Source of the DNA: Brachionus rotundiformis
Lineage: Eukaryota > Rotifera > Eurotatoria > Ploima > Brachionidae
Direction: 5' to 3'
Assembly (NCBI GenBank): GCA_016802295.1
Contig: JAESIW010000162.1
Span: forward strand, 855,739-919,738
DNA length: 64,000 nucleotides
Each line of letters begins with the position of its first letter. Positions within the stretch are counted from its first letter, which is position 1. The notes below the pieces were generated by a model. That model saw only the letters and a program-made list of their open reading frames with translations. It made no database searches and was not told where the DNA came from. The translations under genes were made by a program, and so were the position numbers. Below are positions 11,199 through 23,325 of the stretch, piece by piece.

Positions 11199-12271
11199 TA
11201 TACAACTAACTGCATGAAAATTTATACATAATTTTAATGTTTTCTGTGATTTAAAAAAAAAACAACTTTTTTTTATAATTATTTAATAAAATCTATAAGA
11301 AAAAATGTAATTATAATTTACATAATAAGAAATGCTGCCATAGCATACCTTAAAAATTTAAATTCCACTTGAGCTGTTAGAGTTAGATTTTATAATAGCT
11401 AAAATTAAATATAAAAAATTTTACTTTTAAAGTCGTCTTAAAAAGTAAAAATTGTTATAAAAATTACCCTCCTTTTGATAATACGAATGAGTTCAAGATT
11501 ATCTTTTTTAGCTAAACGAATAAAGTATTTGCGTAAAATGGTCATGTGAATAAAATTTTTGATAGGAATTAGTAGAAAAATTTTTAATTTTTAAATTTTT
11601 TTATTTAAACATTGAGAAGGTAAAATTTTTCAATAAACCAAAGAAGCTAAATAAATTCATCGGCTTATGTAATTTTTAAATAAATTTTTTTTTTCGTTTA
11701 ATAAAAATCTTCTTAGTAGCTAGAGTAGTTATTAATTATTTTAGTTACGAAATTGAAATTTCTTTATTATTCTAAATAGGTAATTAAAATGCTTGAATTT
11801 GAAATTTATATTAGATTTATTTAACTTTTTTGATTTTAAAATTTGATTTCTTACAAAACAATAACAAGGAAAATACTCTAAATTCTTATTTATACCTTTA
11901 GAAGAGATAATTATTTAACCAATGTTTTTAAGTTGATCAAAAGCACTTTTATTTCAAGTCAACGAAATTTAAATAAATAAAACAAATTTAAATTTATTCA
12001 TTTCTCTTAATAATACATAAAAGATTTCTAAAACTAAAATTTAATATAACTTGAATATTTTAATCAATAAAAATCGCTTTTCTAAGGACATTAGAAAAAG
12101 CTAAATAAATAAAAAACTCTTTATTCCGATGATTTTCATTAAAGGTTTCCTGTAAAATAATCATATATATAAATAATAATCAAAATAAATTTTGGCAGCT
12201 GAAACCAAGTAAATTAATTAAAGGTGAGAAAAATATAAAATGGGATAAAATTTTATTTACAATTAAAAATT
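11199..12271. other. Intergenic region between the two PY-motif paralogues
   Basis: About 1.07 kb between two same-strand paralogues. A minus-strand short reading frame starting at the ATG at 11545 (MTILRKYFIRLAKKDNLELI) ends within 35 codons with no convincing continuation; I do not call it a gene. Nothing else is recognisable. Confidence 0.45.
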
Positions 12272-12790
12272 CTAGCTAATAGTCGTATAAGGTGGTAAAT
12301 AGTCGCTTGAGTTGGTATTTTTAGAATCATGTTTGACATTGTTATAATCAGGAGGTCTTGACTCCGTGTTACTTGTAAACCAAACTCTACTCGAATTTAA
12401 ATCTTGACTAGAAGTAAATCCAGAATTGTTAGCGAGATTTCGTGCTTGGCGCCTTTTATTTAAATGCAGCTGAATAGAAGAAATCATACATACGATTAAT
12501 AAGATAAAAATAATCAACATACATATACCGGCTATTCCGGATAACCAATAATTTCGAGGATTTTGGTTAAAAACGTCACCATTTCTTGATACGTGAGAAT
12601 TGACAATTTGAAATAAAGAAAGCTTACATGGACAATGCTTGGTCTGGCATTGGTAACAGATGTAAGAATTAAAATTATCTGCGAATTTGTATTTTAGGCA
12701 GGTATTTAAATCCATTGAGCATGGCTTTAGCCTTGCATAGCATTTAATTACATTTAAAAGTAGAATCAAAATTAAATTTATCTGCAACAT
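12272..12790 (-). CDS. Small type I membrane protein with Cys ectodomain and PPxY/LPxY tail (paralogue B)
   Basis: Single exon, 172 residues. Signal peptide (MLQINLILILLLNVIKCYA), ectodomain Cys at 24, 31, 45, 48, 53 and 55 with a CPC motif, TM at about 84-106, basic stop-transfer (NKRRQAR), then a Ser/Asn-rich cytosolic tail with PPDY at 146-149 and LPPY at 165-168. Paralogue A has its CPC at exactly the same residue numbers (53-55) and the same order of TM and two proline-tyrosine motifs, while the linker sequences have diverged almost completely. The two genes are therefore likely an old tandem duplicate held under constraint at the Cys knot and the WW-binding motifs. Function unknown; binding to a NEDD4-family ligase is inferred from the motifs alone. 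Confidence 0.75.
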   Translation of the reverse strand: MLQINLILILLLNVIKCYARLKPCSMDLNTCLKYKFADNFNSYICYQCQTKHCPCKLSLFQIVNSHVSRNGDVFNQNPRNYWLSGIAGICMLIIFILLIVCMISSIQLHLNKRRQARNLANNSGFTSSQDLNSSRVWFTSNTESRPPDYNNVKHDSKNTNSSDYLPPYTTIS

Positions 12791-13096
12791 AATGAATAAT
12801 ATAAAATAATGATTTTGCTGACTAAATATTCTAAGGTCTGCATTTCATTCAAGCGTTCAATTAAAATTTTAAGAAAATAATTTTGATGAAATATTATTTT
12901 TAGATGAAAAATACAACAAAAGAAATAAATTTCAATAAATAAGTTATCTAATCGTCTTTTATACAAACATAATATACATTTTGAACAAAATATCGGAATG
13001 AATAAATTAATTTTAAATCACATTAAAGAATCAAGTCATTTTAATTTATTGATTTTATTTATTTGAAAATTTACAAAACTTTTTATTAAAAAAAAT

Positions 13097-14722
13097 TTAA
13101 AGCGAATTTGGTGCCAAAAAGCTCCTTTTTTTCTGCTTGATTGTCTCTTTGCTTTCATCACGTTTGCGTTTATTTAATGGATTACGCGGATCATATATAT
13201 CATAACGTTCATGATCTGCTATATTAGCATCAATTACTTTTTTTTTTATTTCCTCATCTACATCAAGTCGATGGGTTAAAATTGTCTCTACCTCAACTTT
13301 TTCGGCTTCCTTTTGTTTATCTATTTCCTCATTTTCGGAATCGTTATTCTCATGTTTAGCTTTAAACATTCTATCCTTAAAAGCCTTTAAAAGCTCTAAA
13401 GTTTTATCTTCTTTGCCGCCTTTCATTTTTCTGTTTTTAAGATGTTCATATTTTCCAACATCTTCTTTATATTGCTTGAACACCTCTGTCTCGGTTTTTT
13501 TCTCTTTCATTTGCTCTTGTTTCATAATTTTCTCTTCATTCGATTTTTTTTTCTTCTCTAGAAGCTCTTTTTCCAGTTTTTTTATCTCATCTTGAGTTTC
13601 TTTTCTGGTCAAACATTTAAATAAGTTATTTTGATACACTCATTATTATTTTTACTTTTTTTGCTCTTTATCATCCAATTTAACTTCTTTAACTTCTTTT
13701 TCAATTTTTTCTTCTTTTTTCCTTAATTTTGACTTGATATCTTCAATATTAACCGATTCTTTATTTGGTTCTTTTGGTTTTTCCAATTCATTTGACGACT
13801 CTTTTAGTGTTTTGCCAATTTCATTTTCAGAAATTGCTTTCTTAGAAACCAAAAGTGGATCACCGATATCATGAGCACTTTTTTTAAATTTAAGTTCTTT
13901 AGAAACGGTCTCAAGTTCCTCTTCTTCCTCTTCTGCTTCTTCTCCGAAAGAGAGAAGTCCAAAATTTCTTTTAAAATAAAGTTATATAACATCTAATCTT
14001 AAAAATATTTTGTATCAACTTGATTCCTTTCTTAATAGGTTTTTCTTCGGCTTGAACAGGTTCTGCTATTCTATTTCTTGGTATAATGTCGTCGAAGGGA
14101 TTAAATACTACTTTGGTCGAGATTATTTTTTCGGGACGTAGTGGTCTCTCATCTACACAATCTAGTTCATTTAGTTTAATCATATTGTAAATAGTTTGAC
14201 CACCGATTTTTCCAAAGATAGTATGTTTGCCCTGAAGCTCATAACAAGGCCCAAGAGTAAAAAAGAACTGACTCCCATTGTCATTTTTTTGTGAATTTGC
14301 CATAGCTACAAGACCTCGACGATTAAATCTTAATCTTGAATGAATTTCGTCTTTGAAAGGCTCTCCATAAATTGAATCTCCCCCATGACCTGTACCAGTT
14401 GGATCGCCTCCTTGAGCAATAAAATCTTTAACCACTCTGTGAAATATTGTCTTGTCATAATATCCTTCCATACATAATTGAATGAAATTACGGCATGCTT
14501 TTGGAGCTTCTTTGGACCATAATTCTATCTCTATATCGCCTATAGTTGTTTTTAAGATTACCTATCAAAATCAAACTAAATATCTATGATTAGTATTTTT
14601 GCAATCAGAAAAGGTTTCATATTCAAAATAGAATTTAAAATTCAAATCTTTTTACTGACTGATTTTGTTTAAACTTTTACCTTTCCATTGGTAGGGGGCT
14701 CTTGAATGTAAATATTGCTCAT
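13097..14722 (-). CDS. CWC27: Spliceosome-associated cyclophilin CWC27 (SDCCAG10)
   Basis: Four exons (14681-14722, 14020-14561, 13656-13967, 13097-13604) give 467 residues, against 472 in human. CWC27 is a nuclear cyclophilin-fold component of the activated spliceosome. The first 14 residues, MSNIYIQEPPTNGK, match the human start. The cyclophilin domain contains KTTIGDIEIELW, FHRVVKDFIAQGGDPTGTG, GSQFFFTLGPC and LQGKHTIFGKIGGQTIYN. Canonical catalytic positions look partly altered (IFHRV is present, but the Trp region is not canonical), as in other CWC27 proteins, which are poor isomerases. After the domain comes the conserved NFGLLSFGEEAEEEEE segment, a long Lys/Glu coiled-coil region, and a C-terminal DIYDPRNPLNKRKRDES block typical of CWC27. 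The first intron follows codon 14. It is divergent from VPS18, with about 400 bp between the two start codons. Confidence 0.96.
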
Positions 14723-15124
14723 GGTATTTTTTTAAGAAGCAAAAACCAAATAATTTTTAGTTGCAAAATTTAAATTCAAAATTTCAATTATATTAGTACT
14801 TGTATACCAAAATAAAGTCTTATATGAGAATAATTAATAATTTATAATTTTAACGATCATGTGTTTTAGATTTTTTATTAGAAATAATTTCTAGCTTTTA
14901 TGAAAATTTGAAATTACATTTAATTACTGGTTTTAAATCAATATTTAATTCATGTTCACATTTCCATTTTGACAATTTTTTTAAATGACAACAAATGTTT
15001 TTATTTTAATCGTTTTTCAAAATTGCATCTAAATTATTTAATTGTACTTCTCAGTAGTTTATTTTATTCGGATATTTTTTCAATAGAATTATTGAAATAT
15101 ACTTGAAATTTTTCTCATTTAGAA
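14723..15124. promoter_or_regulatory. Divergent CWC27/VPS18 intergenic region
   Basis: Only 402 bp separates the two start codons, so this stretch must hold both promoters or a shared bidirectional one. It is AT-rich with no obvious TATA spacing or recognised binding site. The call rests on gene arrangement, not on a motif. Confidence 0.45.
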
Positions 15125-18100
15125 ATGGTTTCTCTTTTTGAGCAGTACGAAACAGAGACACAGAAAGCTGAAGACGCTTCTGATGAAGTTAATTTAGTAA
15201 AATTTTTAAGCATCTAAAGAAATTATCTTTAAAATGTTATTAAAGTATCGAACGGCTTATTTGGGAGCTTCGTTAAATCCCACGGATAATGAAGATATTT
15301 TCAAGAGCCAAAAAATTCAAATAAAGTACGTAATTTGAAATAAGAATGACTGAATATATTTCCGGAACAAAAAACTTGAATAAATTAAGTAATTCAAATT
15401 AAAAATTTAAATTTAACAATAAAGAAATAAATATCAATTAATCAAAATGTAAAATTGCTAATTGATATTTACATATATATTTAGAAATTAAATTAAATTT
15501 AAATTTTTATTTGGTAAGAAAAATTGATAGTTGAATGAACTAATATATATTTTGAAAAGATCTTACGTCAACACTATTCTCTAGGGTAATAAACAAAAAT
15601 TTTTCAGGAAGCTTTTAGACTTAGGCATTTTAAATAAAGCTTAGAAAAGTGTTTAATGCTAGCTATTAATACAATTGTTCGAAAAAAGCCGACATAAAAT
15701 TTTATCTATTATTTATTTGGTTAAATATTTAAATTTTGTTTTTAAAATTTTTATCATTTTCTTTTAAATTAGTATCCAGGATAGGAAAATAGATCAATTT
15801 GACCAATCTAGTGGACAAATTGCTATCTTGTTCAAGCCTAACACAATACGCCTCCTGAACTCGGAACAAAAAACTGACGAAAGTAAATTAAAATACAGTA
15901 GTTAATTTTTGAAATTTTTATTTCATCTAAGCGCTTGAGTATCCCGATATTATCAATAAATTTTTTCTTGACAAATCTGGAAAACATCTGCTTGTATCAA
16001 CAGAAAAAAATGAGTTATTCTATTATTCAAAATACACTAAAAAAAACAAGTCAATTAGCAAATTAAAAGTACTAAAATTTTATTGTTTTTAATATACTTT
16101 AAATATTAAATTAAATTAAAAGGGTAATTTAATAACAGCTGTTGGTTGGAACAAAAATTCAACAGACAAGACAACAGATTCTATTATTATTGGCACAAGT
16201 AAAGGACTGCTTTATGAATTGATAATTAACTGTAGCAATGAAGGATTATTAAGTGTATTCGGTGAATTTTATTGTAAACAGGTATAAAATATATAATTAT
16301 AAATTTAACACAGCAATTGATGATCATTATTTTTTAAAGATATACAGTTTTAATTCTGATTTTTCGATTCAATCTATTGAAATCGTAAATTTACGAAAAG
16401 AAAATAACTATTCAGGACCTAGCGTCGAAAATATATATGACATATTTGTTGCTACATCAAAGTAAAATTTTTGATTAGTCTCAATCCCAATTTGTAATTA
16501 AAAAAAATATCTTAAAATTTACAGACGATTGTATGAATTTATAGGTAGTGATGCCAAAAGCTTAAACACTTCTTCTAATTCTCCAGCTTCAACAATAGTT
16601 TCTAGTCTGAGTACAACACCTATATTTACGTCGATTTTTTCATACTATGAGACCAAATCTCCTAATGAACTAGCTAACTATCATGAAATGCCCGGAGATT
16701 TGGGCTACAGCCAGTTGCAAATTCGGGACAACAATAAAACTAGGAAGAAAACTCTTGCTTGGATGGCTGGTGCTGGTGTGCTTATTTTTGAATTAGACCC
16801 ATTTGGTTTGGCAAAATTTTCGGCAGCCAATTTTTATAATGAAACTATGAAGCGACTTATAAGCGAATCTAATCATGTTATTATTAGGTACTTTCTGGAA
16901 AGAAAAAATTAAATTATTTAATAATTAAATTAGTTATCCGAGTGTAAGAGATGATAAACACGATGAAATGGGAGAAAATAATCCCATTGGAATTAGTTTG
17001 ACTGAGTTTCATTTAGCCATTTTTTACAGGACTCAAGTTAAAATTTTGTGTCTATTAAATCAGGAAATTGTCCTGAACCAAAAATTGGATGTTAAGGATA
17101 TTGGTGGAAAAATAAAAGGAGTCTGGCGTGATGCTGTTTCTGGTCATATTGGATGCTTTTCACCGCGTTGCATAATTAAATACGTTCCTGTTAAAGAGTC
17201 ACGAAAAATTTGGAAAATTTATTTGAAAAAAAATGAATTTGAGCTTGCAAAACAATATTGCCGGGTAATAACAAATAATTAAGTGTTTGAGTTTCGGTTT
17301 AAAGGAAACGATGAAACTAAATTTAATGTTTAAACTATTTTTCTATTTTCTAATTAATTTTTTATCTTAAGTTAAAATGTTATAATTTAAATATTTTTTC
17401 ATTTAAGTAGGAAATTATTATTTTATGTAATTTAGTTAAGTAAAAAATTAAATTTTGGAATAGATTGTAAATATTTAGAAACTACATAGATTTATTATTA
17501 TTATTATTATTTGCATTAATTATATATTTTTTTATCAATTAAAAGGATAATCCAAACAATTTGAACATAGTTTTGATCAAACAAGCTGAAAACTTATTTA
17601 ACAACAAAAAATATATAGAAAGTGCAGTGATCTATGCTCAAAGCCAACATTCTTTTGAAGAAATTTGTCTAAAATATTTGGAGCTTGGCAATTTTTATGC
17701 TCTTCGAACTTTTCTCACTCACAAACTGGAAACTTTGGATATAACAAAAGAAATTACTCAGACAACCATTGTGATTGCATACATCATTGAACTTTTTCTT
17801 AATCAATTGTCTGATTTAATTCAAGAGCGACACTTTGACGGATACGATAGTTTGCAGAAAGAATTTCATAAATTTCTCGATGAGAAAAAAGTTAAGGTAG
17901 ACAAAATATGAATTTAATGTTGGTTAGTTAATCATCTTTTTGTTTAAGGATTGTTTGAAAGAAAGTAAAAAAGCCATTTATAGAATATTTGCCAACCATG
18001 GAAATACAACTGATATGGTTTATTTTGCCGAATTAATGAAAGATTATCCTCAAATAATACTCCACTACATTCATGAAGGAAATTACAGAAAAGCACTTGA

Positions 18101-19416
18101 AGCATTGGCAAAAGAGGTTTTTTGAATAATTTTTTGACTATATTAAGTTATTTTCTAAAAAATAGAATGATAAAGAAACATTTTATAAGTATTCGCCATT
18201 ATTTTTTGAAATTTTACCTAAAGAAATCGTCGACGTATGGATCAAAAATAGTGAACTAAAACCTTCAAAACTTTTACCAGCTTTAGCCAGTTGTTCTCTT
18301 AATGAAGATCAGGTAAGCTAAACAAATTAAAAAAATATTGATTTTTTTCAAAAGTATTCTAAACAGGTTGGTGAAGCAATACGATATTTGGAATATTGTG
18401 TAAACAAATTAAAGTCTGAAGATCGAGCAGTTCATAACAATCTGTTAATACTATACATCAGATATCATCCTGAGGAACTTCTCGAATATGTCCGAAATCG
18501 CAAAGATGATAAAGAAATCTACTTCGATGAGTTAATGATAGCCAGATTATGTACAGAAAGACATGATAAATGGCTCAATGAAGCTTGCGTATATTTGTAT
18601 AGTCGAATGAAATGGTACGAAGAAGCAGTTGATTTGGCATTAAATGTAAATGTAGACTTGGCTCGTGAGGTGGCAAATTCAGTTCAAATGGATTTCAATG
18701 AAACTTATTCTGATGAACTAAAAAAAATTTTATGGCTGAGAATAGCAAGACATGTTATTGAGAAAGATAACGATGTTAATAAAGCAATGCATTTTTTGCA
18801 AGATTTAAACGAAACAATTGCCATTGAGGATGTCTTGCCTTATTTTCCCGAATTTGTCACTATCGACCAATTTAAAGATGCCATTCGAGCCTCTTTGGCA
18901 GCCTATACAGACAAAATAAACTCTTTGAAAGATAACATAGATCAGGCTGCGAAAAGTGCTCAGCTTATTAGGCGAGATATTCAAACAATAAGGCTAAAAA
19001 GCTGTTCTGTAAATACCAATGACACATGTGCCAAATGCAAGTTTCGTTTAATGACAAGAAGATTTTATGTTTTCCCTTGTAAGCATAAATTCCATTCAGA
19101 TTGTCTTCATAAGCTTTCACTACCATATCTGATTCCATCAAAACAAAAAAGAATAGAAGAAATACAGAAACTTTTGCAAGATATCCAAACTGTCCCAGCC
19201 AATACCGGGCTTTCTGGAGCGCTTAGCCATTTTACCAAATCAAAATCTAACCACATACAAAACTATAGTAACGAAGAAATATGGTCCTTAAAGTCAGAAC
19301 TGGATGATCTATTAGCAAATGAATGTCCATGGTGTGGAGAAAAAATTCTCCGCTCTATAGATGAACCATTTATTGATCCACTTGATTATGAAAGCATTTT
19401 CAATAGTTGGCTTTAA
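15125..19416 (+). CDS. VPS18: Vacuolar protein sorting-associated protein 18 (HOPS/CORVET core, RING)
   Basis: Twelve exons: 15125-15196, 15246-15325, 15773-15882, 15932-16068, 16123-16281, 16340-16461, 16525-16887, 16934-17264, 17546-17896, 17949-18116, 18166-18312 and 18367-19416; 1,029 residues (human 973). VPS18 is a core subunit of the HOPS and CORVET tethering complexes and acts in late endosome and lysosome fusion. Seen: N-terminal beta-propeller with KTLAWMAGAGVLIFELD and GDLGYSQLQ; clathrin-repeat helical region (RYLESA-like KYIESAVIYAQSQHSFEEI, then VYFAELMKDYPQIILHYI); and the C-terminal block IEDVLPYFPEFVTIDQFKDAI. A RING finger follows, with CAKC near residue 901, CKHKFHSDC near 918 and the final CPWCG near 1000, then RSIDEPFIDP. 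Introns are mostly 45-60 nt; two are longer (15326-15772 and 17265-17545). The match along the whole length separates it from VPS11. Confidence 0.95.
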
Positions 19417-19602
19417 TTTACAAAATTTTTTAGAATACTTTTTTTTTACTTATTTTAGCCAGAAATTAATTTTTTGCACAAAAAAATTTTTTTTTACTAA
19501 TTTATTCCGTTTAACAACGGATATAATTTTAAAAAAATCGAATGTTTTTACGATAAATTTATTCTAGATTGATAATTTGAGGAAAATTTAGTTTTAAATC
19601 AA

Positions 19603-21832
19603 ATGGAAGAAAAGATAGAATTTTTTCAAGAGAGTGAAGAATCTGTAAGTTCATCAAGACAAAATGAAGAAGAAATTGATCAAATTAACAAGAGTGATAG
19701 ACCCCGATATAAACCAAAAAAAACAAAAAATCATGTAAACCGTAGTCAGAATAGTGATTTAATTGATTTGACTACATTATCCCATGATGATTTGCTCATT
19801 GAGGCAGAGCGGCTACAAAAACATTGTTTTCAATTAAAAAATTTACTCAATAAAGCAACAGAATTAAATTCCAAAGTGTCACAATCTTCTGATAATGGAA
19901 TTTATGTGAATAAAAAGAAAAAAAACAAAAATCGATCAAATCGCCAATTTGATTATTCAAAATTTAACCGAAGACATGTATTACTCAAGTTTGCTTATCT
20001 TGGCTGGAACTATCAAGGATACATTCTTCAAGAAGGCATCTATAATACAGTTGAAAATCTCCTATTCGACGCTTTGATAAGAACAAAGCTAATCGAAAGT
20101 AGAGAAACTTCTAATTATCACAGATGTGGTCGAACAGACAAAGGTTTTTATAATTTTTTAATTTATTTATTTGATCTTTATTATAAAATATTCCAAGGAA
20201 TATAAGTAAAATCTCTGAATCGATTTTGATTTATTCAATTATTAAAATTTTGAAATTTGATCAAAAATTTTATGTTGAGAACATTGAATCTGATTAGAAT
20301 CATTTTAATGTAATAAAACAATTTTAACCAAGGAGATTAAAATACATTTAGGACTTCAAAGGCGATAATTTAATTTCAAAATAAAAATTTTTGCTTGAAA
20401 AAACTTATTAAACAACCTATAAAAAATCAAAAACAAAAGTATTTTCAAATGAAATTATATGAATATATATATATATGAAACAAAAAGTTTATTTTCCTTA
20501 TTAGCTAATAACTTGCAAAAATATTTTTTGCATGCAATTTTGCTTTTATTTTTTATAATACTAATTAATTTTGTCATTTTTGTCATAAACATAAGCTTTT
20601 ATTCATTAGTAAAATAACAGTACCTTCAGGATTTAAATTAGAAAATTTAATGATTTTTCTTAAGGAAATGAATTAGATTAATTTTTCTAGATTATTTTTT
20701 GAATAAAGATAATTAAAAAATAATAATTTTTTTAATAGGTGTAAGTGCATTTAGTCAAGTGATTAGTATAGATTTGAGATCAAATTGTGCTTCTGGAAAA
20801 GGGGTGGTTGTAAATCCGAATTCTACAGTCAAAAATGAAAAGTAATTTATAAATATAAGTAAAAACATAGATTTTGGTTAAATTTTTAGTATAAAAAATG
20901 AAATAAACTATGTAAAACTGCTTAATGGAGCTCTGCCACCCGATATTCGAGCAATCAGTTGGTCGCCTGTTGATAACGAGTATAGTTCGCGATTCGATTG
21001 TATTGAAAGAGTCTATCGGTATTATTTTCCCAAAGGCGATCTTGATATTGATCTAATGCGCGATGCTGGAAAAAGACTTTGTGGTGAAAAGGATTTTAGG
21101 AACTTTTGTAAAATGGACGTATCGAATGGTGTGGTCACATTTTTCAGGCGAATTGATGATATAAAGCTTAAAATTCTGGACAAAGAATCCAATGAGTATT
21201 CGACAGTTGAATTAATTGTCGAAGGAAGTAGTTTTTTGTGGCATCAAATTCGATGCATAGTGGCAGTTTTGTTTCTCGTAGGTCAAAAGAAAGAAGAACC
21301 AAGCATAGTCGATGAACTTCTAGACATTGAAAAATGTCCATGCAAACCTCAATATTCAATGTCATCGGAATGTCCTCTAGTTCTTTTTGATTGCCAATAT
21401 GATGGTATTGACTGGATCTACGATCCAATCGAAATTGAAAAAGTGATCAAACATTTACAGGATCAGTGGTTAACACCTCAAATAAAAGCTACGGTAATTA
21501 GAAGAATGGTAGACTCTTTGCATCAAATTTTAGAGGAAAAGAATATAGAAGAATTGAATAATGATAACAAATCAATAGGGACTAATCATAGAACTATCAG
21601 TCAAACGTATTCGCTTTTACAGGGTAAATCTCAGAGCCATGATTACATTAAATTTGCCGATAGGCCAAAATCGCTAAGTTTGGAACATAGAGTTGACCAT
21701 TTTGTAAAAAAGAGAAGATTAGATGCCGAAGTTTATGAAAAAATAAGTGAAGCAAACAATCTTGCTCAATCATTGAATATTTATAAGCCAAACAATACAA
21801 AAAACGAGTCTCAAAATTTGGATAATAAGTGA
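19603..21832 (+). CDS. PUS3: tRNA pseudouridine(38/39) synthase
   Basis: Three exons (19603-20143, 20739-20841, 20890-21832) give 528 residues. PUS3 (TruA family) isomerises U38/U39 in the anticodon stem of tRNAs. The first ~120 residues are acidic/basic and low complexity, longer than in human. Then come GRRHV-like NRRHVLLKFAYLGWNYQGY, SNYHRCGRTDKGVSAFSQV with the catalytic Asp at residue 179, ALPPDIRAISWSPV, FSARFS-like YSSRFDCIERVYRYYF, KDFRNFCKMDVSNGV, FLWHQIRCIVAVLFLVGQ and EKCPCKPQYSMSSECPLVL. The first intron (20144-20738, about 595 nt) splits the codon right after the catalytic motif, is much longer than its neighbours, and contains a short (AT)7 run at 20463-20476. The C-terminus ends in DRPKSLSLEHRVDHFVKKRR, conserved in animal PUS3. 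It starts 186 bp after VPS18. Confidence 0.95.
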
Positions 21833-22100
21833 ATTGAGAAAAATATTAATAGGATTTTTTATTTACTAATTTTAATAATAAATTAAAATTTAAGTAATGA
21901 TCAGAATAAGTCAATTTCTAACGAGTAGTATCGTTAAATTAATTGAAGCATTTTCTTTATGGAAAATTTAAATTTCTAATTAAGAAAAATGAAAGCTAAT
22001 GATCTAAAATTAAATTATTAATTAAATGTTAATAAAATGTTTTATGACCAAATTGTCTTTAAATTTAACCTGATTAATATAGAATGTTTTTTATTTTTAA

Positions 22101-23171
22101 ATGATAATATTGATGTTTAGATATAAATTCAAAATGAGGAAAATGCTCAAATTTTGCTTCAACACGACAAAATGGAATCCTACGAAAAATGAATGGTTGA
22201 TTCTTTTATCTTCGTTGCCAAAAGAAGAACGAGATCGTATCAGCAGTTATATGTTCAAAAGAGATTCCAAGCAGACTCTAATAGGCCAGATTCTGATTCG
22301 GTATTGTATACAATTGTTGGTTAACACAGATTGGAAAAATATATGCATTGGTCGCAACTCGAAAAACCGTCCCTACTTAAAACTAAAAGAAACGCTTTGT
22401 CTTTCTAAAATAGATGCTGTCGATTTCACCATTGATTTTAATGCATCTCATTCGGGTGATTTTACTATCATTGTTGCAGGCATGTTCCCAGCGAAAAAAA
22501 AAACCGATAATTTAGAAGAATCTCCAAGACTTGGTTCTGATGTGATGAAAATAGACATTACTAGAAGCAAAATAAAATACCCAAATGAAAGTGATGAATT
22601 TTTGTTTCAGCATCAGCTTAGCTTACTTGAAAGAGTTATTGACAGCAAATTTTCAGATCCTGAAAAAAATTACATCTATGGTAGATTGAACCCAGTAGAG
22701 AGACTAACTGCATTTTATCGTCTTTGGTCATTAAAAGAAAGCTACGTAAAAGCACAAGGTGATGGAATTGGTTTTGATATTAAGCGAATTGAATGTTTAC
22801 CACGTAGTGATTTATTATTTGATTTGAATGGCAAAAAAGGTTTAGTGGTCGAGGACACACAAATATTGGTAGATTCTAAATTAATTAAAAATTGTAAATT
22901 TTACGAACAATATTTTATGTCTAATTCGTTTCCTGATCAACATCTAAATCAAAGGCCGAATCTACATGTTATGACTCACTGTATCATAGAAAACGAAAAA
23001 TCTCTCAAGGAACGAAAAGATCCAGAGATAATTGGTGAATTTGTCGAAATCGACATGAATATTATACTAAAAAATACAAGCGCTTTGGACAATATTGATG
23101 AAAATTTAAATGAATTCGAAGAAATGTGGAAGGTGTTTTCTGAGAAAGTTGAAAAGCCGATCGAACCATGA
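22101..23171 (+). CDS. AASDHPPT: 4'-phosphopantetheinyl transferase (AASDHPPT/Sfp type)
   Basis: Single exon of 356 residues. It transfers phosphopantetheine from CoA to a Ser on acyl carrier domains (cytosolic fatty-acid synthase, mitochondrial ACP, aminoadipate-reductase-type enzymes). Seen: FNTTKWNPTKNEWL at the start, as in the human FSCGTWLPSRAEWL; RDSKQTLIGQILIR; FNASHSGDFTIIVAG (NxSHxGD, residues 113-120); GSDVMKID (metal-binding Asp147); and RLWSLKESYVKAQGDGIGFD with the W-x3-KE signature at 209-213. Four in-frame Met codons lie in the first 15 residues; the most upstream is used here, but a shorter start at MLKFCF would also fit the family. A C-terminal extension of about 60 residues beyond the catalytic fold is Asp/Asn/Glu-rich. 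It sits in the same-strand run between PUS3 (268 bp) and RAD51C (154 bp) and lacks introns, unlike both. Confidence 0.93.
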   Translation: MIILMFRYKFKMRKMLKFCFNTTKWNPTKNEWLILLSSLPKEERDRISSYMFKRDSKQTLIGQILIRYCIQLLVNTDWKNICIGRNSKNRPYLKLKETLCLSKIDAVDFTIDFNASHSGDFTIIVAGMFPAKKKTDNLEESPRLGSDVMKIDITRSKIKYPNESDEFLFQHQLSLLERVIDSKFSDPEKNYIYGRLNPVERLTAFYRLWSLKESYVKAQGDGIGFDIKRIECLPRSDLLFDLNGKKGLVVEDTQILVDSKLIKNCKFYEQYFMSNSFPDQHLNQRPNLHVMTHCIIENEKSLKERKDPEIIGEFVEIDMNIILKNTSALDNIDENLNEFEEMWKVFSEKVEKPIEP

Positions 23172-23325
23172 ATATAAATTTTATCTAGATATATTTTAAA
23201 AATTAAGTAATAAATTTTAGTCAGACATAATTTTTTCTTTTATTTAATCCCATGATTATAATTTTTTTTTAAAATTTACAATTTTTTCAATAAAATTTGA
23301 AATAATGTTTTCAATTTAAATTACA

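Noticed and set aside
11460..11545. Short minus-strand frame with Arg/Lys-rich sequence
   Set aside because: Fewer than 35 codons, the following exon gives an immediate stop, and no similar protein is known to me.
12778..12966. 62-codon frame upstream of paralogue B
   Set aside because: Lacks protein-like composition, overlaps the start of the real gene in another frame, and looks like leader sequence.
16253..16339. Acceptor at 16313 as the start of VPS18 exon 6
   Set aside because: It would put the exon out of phase and reach a stop; the AG at 16338-16339 keeps the frame and restores the family alignment.
15125..19416. VPS11 instead of VPS18
   Set aside because: Both have a beta-propeller, clathrin repeats and RING, but the segments LAWMAGAGVLIFELD, IEDVLPYFPEFVTIDQFK and RSIDEPFIDP match VPS18, not VPS11.
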